From: Verrucomicrobiota bacterium
GTDB taxonomy: Bacteria > Verrucomicrobiota > Verrucomicrobiia > Limisphaerales > JACRJZ01
Reading direction: 5' to 3'
NCBI GenBank assembly: GCA_016219875.1
Contig: JACRJZ010000093.1
Coordinates: 1 to 64,000 of the forward strand
Length of the DNA stretch: 64,000 nucleotides
A model generated the notes under the pieces. That model was not told the DNA's origin. It saw only the letters and a program-made list of their open reading frames with translations, and did not search any database. Positions 17,221 to 25,017 of the stretch are shown piece by piece (the stretch's first letter is position 1; every line of letters starts with the position of its first letter). The translations under genes were made by a program, and so were the position numbers.

Positions 17221-18591
17221 ATGAAAGCCAACCTGACTCGACGTGAATTGTTGCGATTGCTCGCTGGCGCCGGACTCGGCACCGCGTTCGCCAGCCGCGT
17301 GGTGGCGGACGAAATCACCGCCGCTCCAAAGAGCGCCCCTGTCCCGGAGAGCAAGCTGGTCCCTTTGGCCGAACGGCCGCGCTATCCCGCCACGCTGGTC
17401 GGCGGACGGGTCATCCAGCCGGAGCGGCCTTTGAAGGTCGTCCAAGAAACCGACGTGCTGGTCGTGGGCGGCGGGCCGGCGGGCTTCGCCGCGGCGGTGG
17501 CGTCGGCGCGGATCGGCGTGAAGACAACCTTGGTCGAGCGCTACGGCTATTTCGGCGGACAATGGACCGGCGGCTTGGTGCTCGTAGTCATCAGTTCGCA
17601 CGCCAAAGAAAACGGCCAACTGGTCAAAGTCCTCCGCGGTGTCGGCGACGAACTCCTGGAGCGGCTCACCAAGATCGACAGCGCCGTCGTCAACCAAGCC
17701 CCCGGCAAGTTCAACCCCACCACGGACCCGGAAGCCACCAAGTTCATGATGGACGAGATGATCCGTGAAGCCGGCGTCAAAGTGTTTCTTCATTGCTGGG
17801 TCGCGGATGTGGTCATGGACGGCTCCGTCCTTCGCGGCGTCGTCTTCGAGAGCAAAGCCGGCCGGCAAGCCATCCTGGCCAAAGTGGTCGTCGATGCCAC
17901 GGGCGACGGCGATGTCTTTGCTGCCGCCGGCGCCGAACATGAGCAGCGGCTACACGCGATCGGCTTGGTCCACCGCGTCGGCAACGCGGACCGCACGGAC
18001 GCGGCGAAGTTGAAGGCCGCCGGCGTCAAGGCGCTCGGTTCCCTCGAGCCGCTGCCCAGCGTGAAGTGGGTCAACCTGCGCGGCCCGAGCACCGACTGTC
18101 TGGACGTGGCTGAATTGACCCGGCTGGAGATGGAACATCGCCGCAGCATCTGGCAGCGCGTGCAGCAGCTTCGCAAGACGCCGGGTGGCGAGGGCCTCTT
18201 CCTCCTTCAGACCGCGCCGCAACTCGGCGTGCGCATCTCGCGCTTGCTGGCCGGCACCCACCAGCTCACCTATGCCGAGGCGCGCGAAGGCAGGAAGTTC
18301 GCGGACGCCGTCGCCGTGGGCGGCGCCCAAAACGCCCAGCATCGCGGCTGGCCGATTCCGTTCGGCGCGATGGTGCCCAAGAAGCTCGAGGGTCTCCTCG
18401 CTGCTGGGCGGTGCATCTGCGTCGATGAGAAACTGATCGAAGACATGCGCCTCATCGCCTCCTGCCTGACGACGGGCCACGCTGCGGGCACGGCGGCTGC
18501 CCTGTCGGTGCAGACTGGTTGTCGTCCGCGCGAGGTTGAAATGGCGAAGCTGCAAAAGCTGCTCCTCGGTCAAGGGGCGTACTTGGGATAG
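17221..18591 (+). CDS. Tat-exported FAD-dependent oxidoreductase
   Basis: This 456-residue protein starts with a twin-arginine signal (LTRRELLRLLAGAGLG) and a cleavage-type region before residue 30, so it should be exported folded. The FAD-binding Rossmann motif VVGGGPAGFAAAVA begins near residue 80, followed by VERYGYFGGQWTGG, typical of the PF12831-type flavoprotein family. A second dinucleotide-binding strand (VVVDATGDGDVFAAAGAEHE) lies near residue 222. The C-terminal half keeps the family's RLIASCLTTGHAAGTAAAL-like helix. It may work with the iron-sulfur membrane protein encoded 255 bases downstream. The substrate is not evident. Confidence 0.88.
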   Translation: MKANLTRRELLRLLAGAGLGTAFASRVVADEITAAPKSAPVPESKLVPLAERPRYPATLVGGRVIQPERPLKVVQETDVLVVGGGPAGFAAAVASARIGVKTTLVERYGYFGGQWTGGLVLVVISSHAKENGQLVKVLRGVGDELLERLTKIDSAVVNQAPGKFNPTTDPEATKFMMDEMIREAGVKVFLHCWVADVVMDGSVLRGVVFESKAGRQAILAKVVVDATGDGDVFAAAGAEHEQRLHAIGLVHRVGNADRTDAAKLKAAGVKALGSLEPLPSVKWVNLRGPSTDCLDVAELTRLEMEHRRSIWQRVQQLRKTPGGEGLFLLQTAPQLGVRISRLLAGTHQLTYAEAREGRKFADAVAVGGAQNAQHRGWPIPFGAMVPKKLEGLLAAGRCICVDEKLIEDMRLIASCLTTGHAAGTAAALSVQTGCRPREVEMAKLQKLLLGQGAYLG

Positions 18592-18610
18592 TTTGCGTCT
18601 GAAGAGCTTC

Positions 18611-18698
18611 TTGCATAACTGTAGCAGCCGACGTGAGGAGGCTCTGTTTCCATTGAAGTTTGAGCTTCCTCACGTCGGCTGCTACGGGGTTTTGCAAT
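18611..18698. repeat. Family-1 inverted repeat, compact copy
   Basis: The left arm is gtagcagccgacgtgaggag plus gctc (18621-18644) and the right arm is gagcttcctcacgtcggctg plus ctacggggtt (18662-18691), with only a 17-base loop. It follows the FAD oxidoreductase stop and could act as a transcription-stopping hairpin. Confidence 0.75.
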
Positions 18699-18743
18699 TG
18701 CCTCTGAAGTCCGAAATTCGAGAGGCGATTACTGAACCTTTCG

Positions 18744-18827
18744 CCCGTAGCGGCGTCTCGGCAGAGCGCCGCCATTCTCGAATTCCAGGTCACACATGGC
18801 GGCGCTCTGCCGAGACGCCGCTACGGC
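18744..18827. repeat. Family-2 inverted repeat (GTAGCGGCGTCTCGGCAGAG)
   Basis: Two perfect arms of about 30 bp (18745-18775 and 18796-18826) carry gtagcggcgtctcggcagag plus cgccgccat and its complement, separated by a 20-base spacer. Reading through the right arm gives the peptide MAALCRDAATA, which extends the downstream gene's frame artificially. Confidence 0.8.
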
Positions 18828-18846
18828 ATTCCAACACGGCGAACCC

Positions 18847-20082
18847 GTGAGCGGGCCGAACCATGAAGAGCCGAGGCGCGACCGGCTTCGGCTGGCGGGG
18901 CGGTGGCTCGTTCTCATCGCTGCCGTGGCGCTGGCTTGGCCGCTACGAAAGGAATCGTCCACTTCAGTTTTCCTGCCGGCGCTAAGCCCCTACGTGGCGT
19001 TGTGCTCGACGCTGGCGGTGCGATCTCTGACGGTCCTGACCCTGCTCGCCGTGCCGGTGTTGCTGCTCGTGCTGTTCTCTCCAAGGTGGTTCTGCCGTCA
19101 CGGCTGCCCGGTGGGGTTGTTGCAGGAATGGGTCGAACGGCTTCGGCCCGCGACATCAGCGCGATGGCAGCAAGTTCCGCCCATCGGAAAATGGCTCGCG
19201 CTCCTGACGCTCGGCGGAGCTTGTCTTGGCTACCCGCTTTTCCAGTGGTTGGACCCGCTGGCGCTGTTCAACGGTTTTCTGAACGCCTGGCGACAACCGC
19301 TGGCGGCGGCCAGTCTGCTGACCGGCTTGGGACTGCCGGTGCTTCTCGTTTTGGATTTGGTCTTCCCGCGACTCTGGTGTCAGCGCGTTTGTCCGCTCGG
19401 TGCGACCCAGGAGTTACTTGCCTGGCCCCGGCGGTGGAGGCGGCGGAGCACGCGTTGCGAAATGGAAGCGGGTGGAGAGTTGCCGTGCGCTCGCGGATTT
19501 TCGCTGGCCCGACGCGGTTTCCTGGCGGCGTGTCTCGGCGGGGCTGGAGCGTTCGCCTTGCGCGTCATCCGAAAGCCGATGCCGCCGCTGCGCCCGCCGG
19601 GTTCGCTCGGCGAAGGCGGCTTCACGGGCGTGTGCATCCGTTGCGGCAATTGCGCGCAGGCGTGTCCATCCCGGATCATCCAGCCCGACTTCGGCGCAAG
19701 CGGCGTCGCGGGGTTGCTCACACCGGTGTTGCGATTCGAGGAGGACTACTGCCGCGAGGATTGTCATCGCTGCAATGAAGTTTGTCCCAGCGGCGCCATT
19801 GCTCGATTGTCGCTCGCGGCAAAACGCCGGCGCGTCATCGGCCCGGCGGAGGTGAACGTGGAGACGTGCCTGCTGGCCAACGGCCGGGAATGCACGGCCT
19901 GCATCAAGCGATGTCCCTACGAGGCGATCACGCTCCACAGCGCCGACGGGGGCTTCTCCACGTTGCCGCGCGTGGCCTTGGGCCGATGCACTGGTTGCGG
20001 CGCGTGCGAGGCAGTGTGTCCGGTCAGACCCCGGCGCGCGATCCGCGTCGTGGCAAGACCCGGGGAACTGGCGGAGGGATAA
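18847..20082 (+). CDS. NapH/NapG-like polyferredoxin fusion, membrane quinol dehydrogenase type
   Basis: About 411 residues from GTG 18847; the longer ATG start (18796) lies inside a palindromic repeat. The N-terminal half is polytopic (hydrophobic stretches near residues 15-30, 55-78, 110-130, 155-175) and carries CRHGCPVG (about 83) and CQRVCPLG (about 178), the NapH/CcoG-type cysteines. A twin-arginine-like segment, ARRGFLAACLGGAGAFAL, then appears at about 221. The C-terminal half is NapG-like, with four Cys clusters (CIRCGNCAQACP, CREDCHRCNEVCP, CTACIKRCP, CTGCGACEAVCP). It probably moves electrons from quinol to an exported partner, perhaps the upstream flavoprotein. Confidence 0.82.
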   Translation: MSGPNHEEPRRDRLRLAGRWLVLIAAVALAWPLRKESSTSVFLPALSPYVALCSTLAVRSLTVLTLLAVPVLLLVLFSPRWFCRHGCPVGLLQEWVERLRPATSARWQQVPPIGKWLALLTLGGACLGYPLFQWLDPLALFNGFLNAWRQPLAAASLLTGLGLPVLLVLDLVFPRLWCQRVCPLGATQELLAWPRRWRRRSTRCEMEAGGELPCARGFSLARRGFLAACLGGAGAFALRVIRKPMPPLRPPGSLGEGGFTGVCIRCGNCAQACPSRIIQPDFGASGVAGLLTPVLRFEEDYCREDCHRCNEVCPSGAIARLSLAAKRRRVIGPAEVNVETCLLANGRECTACIKRCPYEAITLHSADGGFSTLPRVALGRCTGCGACEAVCPVRPRRAIRVVARPGELAEG

Positions 20083-20085
20083 ACC

Positions 20086-20117
20086 TGAATGGAGCCGCCT
20101 CACGTCGGCGGCTACGG
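20086..20117. repeat. Single family-1 arm
   Basis: The stretch gaatggagccgcctcacgtc plus ggcggctacggg is one arm of the family-1 repeat without a visible partner nearby. Reading it as protein gives MEPPHVGGYG, a peptide that reappears wherever this repeat is translated. Confidence 0.65.
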
Positions 20118-20123
20118 GAAAAG

Positions 20124-20153
20124 AAAAAGCCTGCGCCGGAAACCGGCGCAGGC
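20124..20153 (-). terminator. Intrinsic terminator of the minus-strand nifJ-region operon
   Basis: An 11-bp perfect GC stem (gcctgcgccgg/ccggcgcaggc, 20129-20139 and 20143-20153) with a 3-base loop is followed on the minus strand by a T-run (plus-strand aaaaa at 20124-20128). It lies 34 bases beyond the stop of the dihydroorotate-dehydrogenase-like gene and is the clearest terminator in the window. Confidence 0.88.
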
Positions 20154-20187
20154 TGGCACCTCAACCGAGGTGGGAGGAATGGTTTTG

Positions 20188-21186
20188 TCAGGCGGCCTTG
20201 TAGATCGAGAGAGCGCGCATGTATTGGGCGCGCTCAAAGGCGCTCGGATCGGGACAGTTCTTCTGGCTCAGGCAGCCCTGCATCTGCTGCACGGACTCGT
20301 ACTCGTGCTCTTCCATCCAGCGGACCATCTCGCGCTCGACCACCTTGATCTGGTCGATGCCCTGTTTGTAGATCACCGAGCAGAGCTGGGTCACGGCGGC
20401 GCCGGCCATGAGCATCTTCAGGACATCGGAGGCGTTATGCACGCCGCTGGTGGCGGCGAGTTGCGCCTTCACGCGTCCGTAAAGGATGGCGACCCAGCGG
20501 AGCGGCAGGCGGCGCGCTTGCGGCGTGCTCCAGAGGATGCTGTGCTCCACTTCGAGGTTCTCGAGGTTGATGTCGGGCTGGTAGAAGCGGTTGAAGAGCA
20601 CCAGGGCGTCCGCGCCGGCTTCGTCCAGGCGCTTGGCCATGTTGCCCGTGCTGCTGAAGAAGGGGCTGAGTTTCACGGCCACCGGCAGGGTCACGGCTTT
20701 CTTCACGGCCTTGAGGATGTCGAGGTAGGTCTGCTCGACTTGCGCGCCGGAGAGGTCCAGATCGGTCGGGATGTAATAGATGTTCAGTTCCAGCGCGTCG
20801 GCGCCGGCTTGTTGGATTTCTTTGGCGTATTCGGTCCAGCCGCCCACGCTCGCGCCGTTGAGGCTGGCGATGATGGGAATCTTGACCGCGGTCTTGGCCT
20901 CCTGGACGTGCTTGAGGTACATCTCCGGTCCCAGGCGGTATTCGGCGGGTTTGGGGAAGTAGCTCAAGGCTTCGGCGTAGCTCTCGGTGCCCGCCTCCAA
21001 GCCGATCTCGAAGTCGTCGCTGTCCATGCGAATCTGCTCCTCGAAGAGCGATTCGAGGACCACCGCGCTCGCGCCGGCGTCCTCCATTTTCTTGATGTTG
21101 TCGATCTTGTTCGACAGGGCGGAGGCCGAGGGAACCAGCGGGTTCTTGAGGGTCAGTCCCAGGTATTTCGTAGTCAGGTCAACCAT
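20188..21186 (-). CDS. Dihydroorotate dehydrogenase-like FMN oxidoreductase
   Basis: This 332-residue TIM-barrel protein starts MVDLTTKYLGLTLKNPLVPS, the family opening, and keeps IIASLNG, ALELNIYY, VKLSPFF and a C-terminal AGAAVTQLCSVIYKQG phosphate-binding segment. It resembles the class 1A-like proteins annotated as dihydroorotate dehydrogenase-like that often sit beside nifJ, rather than the biosynthetic PyrD. The gene lies 41 bases after nifJ on the same strand and ahead of a strong terminator, so the two form an operon. Electron transfer to the same ferredoxin pool is a reasonable inference; the real substrate is unknown. Confidence 0.88.
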   Translation of the reverse strand: MVDLTTKYLGLTLKNPLVPSASALSNKIDNIKKMEDAGASAVVLESLFEEQIRMDSDDFEIGLEAGTESYAEALSYFPKPAEYRLGPEMYLKHVQEAKTAVKIPIIASLNGASVGGWTEYAKEIQQAGADALELNIYYIPTDLDLSGAQVEQTYLDILKAVKKAVTLPVAVKLSPFFSSTGNMAKRLDEAGADALVLFNRFYQPDINLENLEVEHSILWSTPQARRLPLRWVAILYGRVKAQLAATSGVHNASDVLKMLMAGAAVTQLCSVIYKQGIDQIKVVEREMVRWMEEHEYESVQQMQGCLSQKNCPDPSAFERAQYMRALSIYKAA

Positions 21187-21227
21187 AGTTTTTCAGTGGT
21201 TTGGATTGGACGAATTGGACGGACGGT

Positions 21228-24200
21228 TCAGGCGGTCGCGGCGGTTGCCGTCGCTGCGGCGTCGCCTTTGCGGGCGGCCATGTAGCTGTAAAGCTGCCAG
21301 CGGGCGTCGGCGTCGGCCTGCGCTTTCTCGAAGTAACGCTTGGCGTCCTCCGGCTTGCTCTTGGTGAGCATCTTGAAGCGGTTCTCCGACATCAAGTAGT
21401 CCTGGACGCGGGCCTTGGCCGGCGCGCTGTCGAGCGAGAGCGGGTTTTCGCCCTTGTCGGTGCGGCGCGGGTCGTAGCGGTAGAGCAACCACTGGCCGGA
21501 ATCGACCGCGAGTTTCTGTTGCTTAGCGCCGGCGCCGCGATCGAGATCGATGCCGTGGGCAATACAATGGCTGTAGGCGATGATGATCGAGGGGCCGGCA
21601 TAGCTCTCGGCTTCGATGAAGGCCTTGAGCGTGTGCTCGTCCTTCGCGCCCATCGCCACGCTGGCGACATAGACCCCGCCGTAGGCCATGGCAATGAGGC
21701 CAAGGTCTTTCTTGCGCAGTGGCTTGCCGCCCGCGGCAAACTTGGCCACCGCGCCACGCGGAGTCGATTTGGACATCTGGCCACCGGTGTTGGAATAGAC
21801 TTCGGTGTCCAAGACCAGGAGGTTCACGTCACGCCCGCAGGCCAGGACGTGGTCAAGGCCGCCGTAGCCAATGTCGTAGGCCCAGCCGTCACCACCGATG
21901 ATCCAGACGCTGCGGCGGACGAGGTTGTCGGCCACGGCGAGGAGCATCTTGGCTTCGCTGCTGGTGTCGCCGGCCAGCTTCTGCTTCAGGGCGGCGACGC
22001 GTTCGCGCTGTTCGTAGATGCCCGCTTCGTCGGTCTGGTTGGCCGTGATGATCGCGTTGACGAAGTCGTCGCCGAGCTTCGGGGCAAGCTTCCTGAGCAG
22101 TTCGCCGCCGAACTCCTGCTGTTTGTCGAGGGAGACGCGGAAGCCGAGGCCGAATTCGGCGGTGTCCTCGAAGAGCGAGTTGTTCCAGGTCGGGCCACGG
22201 CCATTCTTGTCCTTCGCGTAGGGCGTGGTCGGGAGGTTGCCGCCGTAAATGGAGGAGCAACCGGTGGCGTTCGCGGCGACGACGCGGTCGCCGAAGAGCT
22301 GGGTGAGAAGCTTGAGGTAAGGCGTCTCGCCGCAGCCGGCGCAGGCGCCGCTGTACTCGAAGAGCGGCTGCATGACCTGCTGCTGGCGGAGTTGGCCGAC
22401 CTTGACCTTGCGGCGGTCGAGTTCCGGCAGGGCGAGGAAGAAGTTGTAGTTGTCGCGCTCACTGAAGCGGATCGGGGCCTGCGGGCGCATGTTGATGGCC
22501 TTGAGCTTGGCCTCGGTCTTGTTCTTGGCCGGGCAGACTTCCACGCAGAGAATGCAGCCGGTGCAGTCCTCCGGGGCGACTTGCAGGGTCCACTTGAGGC
22601 CCTTCCATTCGGGCGAGCGGGCGTCGGTGCTCTTGAAGGTCGCGGGCGCGCCTTCGAGATACTTCGGCTCGTAGGCCTTCATGCGAATGCAGGCGTGCGG
22701 GCAAATGAGGACGCACTTGCCGCACTGGATGCACGTCTTCTCGTCCCAGACCGGAATGTCGAGCGCGAGGTTGCGCTTCTCGTACTGCGCGGTGCCGGTC
22801 GGGAAAGTGCCGTCCGGAGTGAAGGCGCTGACGGGCAGGCTGTCGCCCTCGTTGCCGTAGATGCGGCCCAAGGAGCAGGCGATCTCCTGCGGCGCGCCCG
22901 CGACGAACGGCGGCGGCAGTTCCTTCTTGCTGGTGACGGCGGCAGGAACTTTCACTTCGAACAAGTTGGCCAGCGTTTGATCGACGGCGGCGATGTTCTT
23001 GGCGACGACTTCCTCGCCCTTGCGGCCGTAGGTCTTCTTGATCGTGTACTTGATCTGCTCAATCGCTTCGTCGCGCGGGAGCACGCCGGAGAGCGCGAAG
23101 AAGCAGGTCTGCATGATGGTGTTGATGCGGGCGCCCATGCCGGTGGACTTGGCCACGCTGATGGCGTCGATCACGTAGAACTTGACCTTGCTCTTGATGA
23201 GGGAGTCCTGCACCGGGCGCGGGAGTTGGTCCCACACCTTGTCCGGGCCGTAGGGCGTGTTGAGCAGGAACGTGCCGCCAGGGATGAGCGGCTTGAGCAT
23301 GTCGTAGCGATCCAAGAACACCGGCTGGTGGCAGGCGACGAAATTGGACTTCGTGACCAGGTAGGTCGAGCGGATCGGCTTCGGGCCGAAACGCAGGTGC
23401 GAGATGGTGACCGCGCCGGCCTTCTTCGAGTCATAGACGAAGTAGCCTTGGGCGTAGTTGTCCGTGTTCTCGCCGATGATCTTGATCGAGTTCTTGTTCG
23501 CGCCCACCGTGCCGTCCGAGCCGAGGCCGAAGAACAGAGCGCGCACCACTTTGTCGGACTCGGTGCTGAACTCGGGATCGTAAGGCAGGCTGGTCTTGGT
23601 GACATCGTCGTCGATGCCGATGGTGAAGTGGTTTTTCGGGCTGGCCGAGGAAAGGCTGTCGAACACGGCCTTGACCATGGCCGGGGTGAATTCCTTCGAG
23701 GAAAGGCCGTAGCGTCCGCACAGCACTTTCGGCATGGTCTTGAGGGAACCGTAGCCGGCAGCCAGGGCTTCGTGCAACGCGGTGACCACGTCGAGGTAGA
23801 GCGGCTCGCCCAGCGCGCCGGGTTCCTTGGTGCGGTCCAGGACCGCGAGCGTCTTCACGCTGGCCGGGAGGCTCTCCATGAAGCGCTTGGTGTCGAAGGG
23901 ACGATAGAGCCGGACTTTGAGCACGCCGACTTTTTCGCCGCGCTCCGTGAGGTATTCCACGGTTTCGTGCGCGGCTTCCGCGCCGGAACCCATGAGCACC
24001 ATGACGCGCTCGGCATCGGGCGCACCGACATACTGGAAGAGTTGGTATTGGCGGCCCGTGAGGCCGGCGAATTTGTCCATCGCCTTCTGGGTGATGTCAG
24101 CGGCCCGATCGTAGAAGGGATTGCAGGCTTCGCGGGCTTGGAAGAAGACGTCGGGGTTTTGCGCCGTGCCGCGGAGGACCGGTTTGTCGGGATTCATCGC

Positions 24201-24818
24201 GCGGAGGCGATGGGCAACGATGTGGTCCTCGTTGATCATGGCGCGCATGATTTCCTCGGTGACCATCTCGATCTTGGAGACTTCGTGCGAGGTGCGGAAG
24301 CCGTCGAAGAAGTGCAGGAAGGGCACACGGGATTCGAGCGTGGCGACCTGGGCGATGAGCGCAAAGTCCATCGCCTCCTGGACGGAGGCGGAACTGATCA
24401 TCGCAAAGCCAGTCATGCGGGCGGCCATCACGTCGCGGTGATCGCCAAAGATCGACAGCGCGTGGGTGGCGATGGTGCGGGCGGAGATGTGGAAGACCGT
24501 GGGCGTGAGTTCGCCGGCGATCTTGAGCATGTTGGGAATCTTGAGGAGAAGGCCCTGCGCGGCGGTGAAGGTGCAAGTGAGGGCGCCGGTCTGGAGCGCG
24601 CCGTGGACGGTGCCGGCGGCGCCGGCTTCCGATTGCATCTCGACGACTTGCGGGATCGTGCCCCAGAGGTTCTTCACGCCTTCGGAAGCCCACTGGTCGC
24701 ACCACTCGCCCATGTTGGACGAGGGCGTGATGGGGTAGATGCCCATCACTTCGTTGCAGCGATACGCCACGTAGGCGACCGCTTCATTGCCGTCAATGGT
24801 TGTGTATGTCTTGTTCAT
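21228..24818 (-). CDS. nifJ: Pyruvate:ferredoxin (flavodoxin) oxidoreductase
   Basis: This 1196-residue single-chain enzyme oxidatively decarboxylates pyruvate to acetyl-CoA and CO2, reducing ferredoxin. The N-terminal domain starts with AVAYVAYRCNEVMGIYPITPSS. Two [4Fe-4S] motifs, CIQCGKCVLICP (about residue 696) and CTGCILCVEVCP (about 753), lie in the ferredoxin domain. A further Cys site, SGACAGCGETPYLKL, and the thiamine diphosphate motif GGDGWAYDIGYGG (about 975) with NTGGQMSKSTPRGA follow. The length matches the homodimeric family. Oxygen-sensitive chemistry suggests anaerobic or facultative metabolism. It lies between the ADP-forming acyl-CoA synthetase and the dihydroorotate-dehydrogenase-like gene, all on one strand. 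Confidence 0.96.
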   Translation of the reverse strand: MNKTYTTIDGNEAVAYVAYRCNEVMGIYPITPSSNMGEWCDQWASEGVKNLWGTIPQVVEMQSEAGAAGTVHGALQTGALTCTFTAAQGLLLKIPNMLKIAGELTPTVFHISARTIATHALSIFGDHRDVMAARMTGFAMISSASVQEAMDFALIAQVATLESRVPFLHFFDGFRTSHEVSKIEMVTEEIMRAMINEDHIVAHRLRAMNPDKPVLRGTAQNPDVFFQAREACNPFYDRAADITQKAMDKFAGLTGRQYQLFQYVGAPDAERVMVLMGSGAEAAHETVEYLTERGEKVGVLKVRLYRPFDTKRFMESLPASVKTLAVLDRTKEPGALGEPLYLDVVTALHEALAAGYGSLKTMPKVLCGRYGLSSKEFTPAMVKAVFDSLSSASPKNHFTIGIDDDVTKTSLPYDPEFSTESDKVVRALFFGLGSDGTVGANKNSIKIIGENTDNYAQGYFVYDSKKAGAVTISHLRFGPKPIRSTYLVTKSNFVACHQPVFLDRYDMLKPLIPGGTFLLNTPYGPDKVWDQLPRPVQDSLIKSKVKFYVIDAISVAKSTGMGARINTIMQTCFFALSGVLPRDEAIEQIKYTIKKTYGRKGEEVVAKNIAAVDQTLANLFEVKVPAAVTSKKELPPPFVAGAPQEIACSLGRIYGNEGDSLPVSAFTPDGTFPTGTAQYEKRNLALDIPVWDEKTCIQCGKCVLICPHACIRMKAYEPKYLEGAPATFKSTDARSPEWKGLKWTLQVAPEDCTGCILCVEVCPAKNKTEAKLKAINMRPQAPIRFSERDNYNFFLALPELDRRKVKVGQLRQQQVMQPLFEYSGACAGCGETPYLKLLTQLFGDRVVAANATGCSSIYGGNLPTTPYAKDKNGRGPTWNNSLFEDTAEFGLGFRVSLDKQQEFGGELLRKLAPKLGDDFVNAIITANQTDEAGIYEQRERVAALKQKLAGDTSSEAKMLLAVADNLVRRSVWIIGGDGWAYDIGYGGLDHVLACGRDVNLLVLDTEVYSNTGGQMSKSTPRGAVAKFAAGGKPLRKKDLGLIAMAYGGVYVASVAMGAKDEHTLKAFIEAESYAGPSIIIAYSHCIAHGIDLDRGAGAKQQKLAVDSGQWLLYRYDPRRTDKGENPLSLDSAPAKARVQDYLMSENRFKMLTKSKPEDAKRYFEKAQADADARWQLYSYMAARKGDAAATATAATA

Positions 24819-25017
24819 GTTTGTGGAACGGTTGTCAAAATGGTTTTGGTCTCAAGCCGGGTGAGGGCTGTTGACTGGCCGCCAGTCTCTCGCTCTTCTT
24901 CTTACTCGTCATCTTCCTCTTGCTCTCAAGCTCCTTCGGGGCGATGGGGGAGTTCAAGATTACGACGACGATTAAGATTAAGACTCGGAGCGAGAGGGCT
25001 GGGCCAGACGCGTCGGG

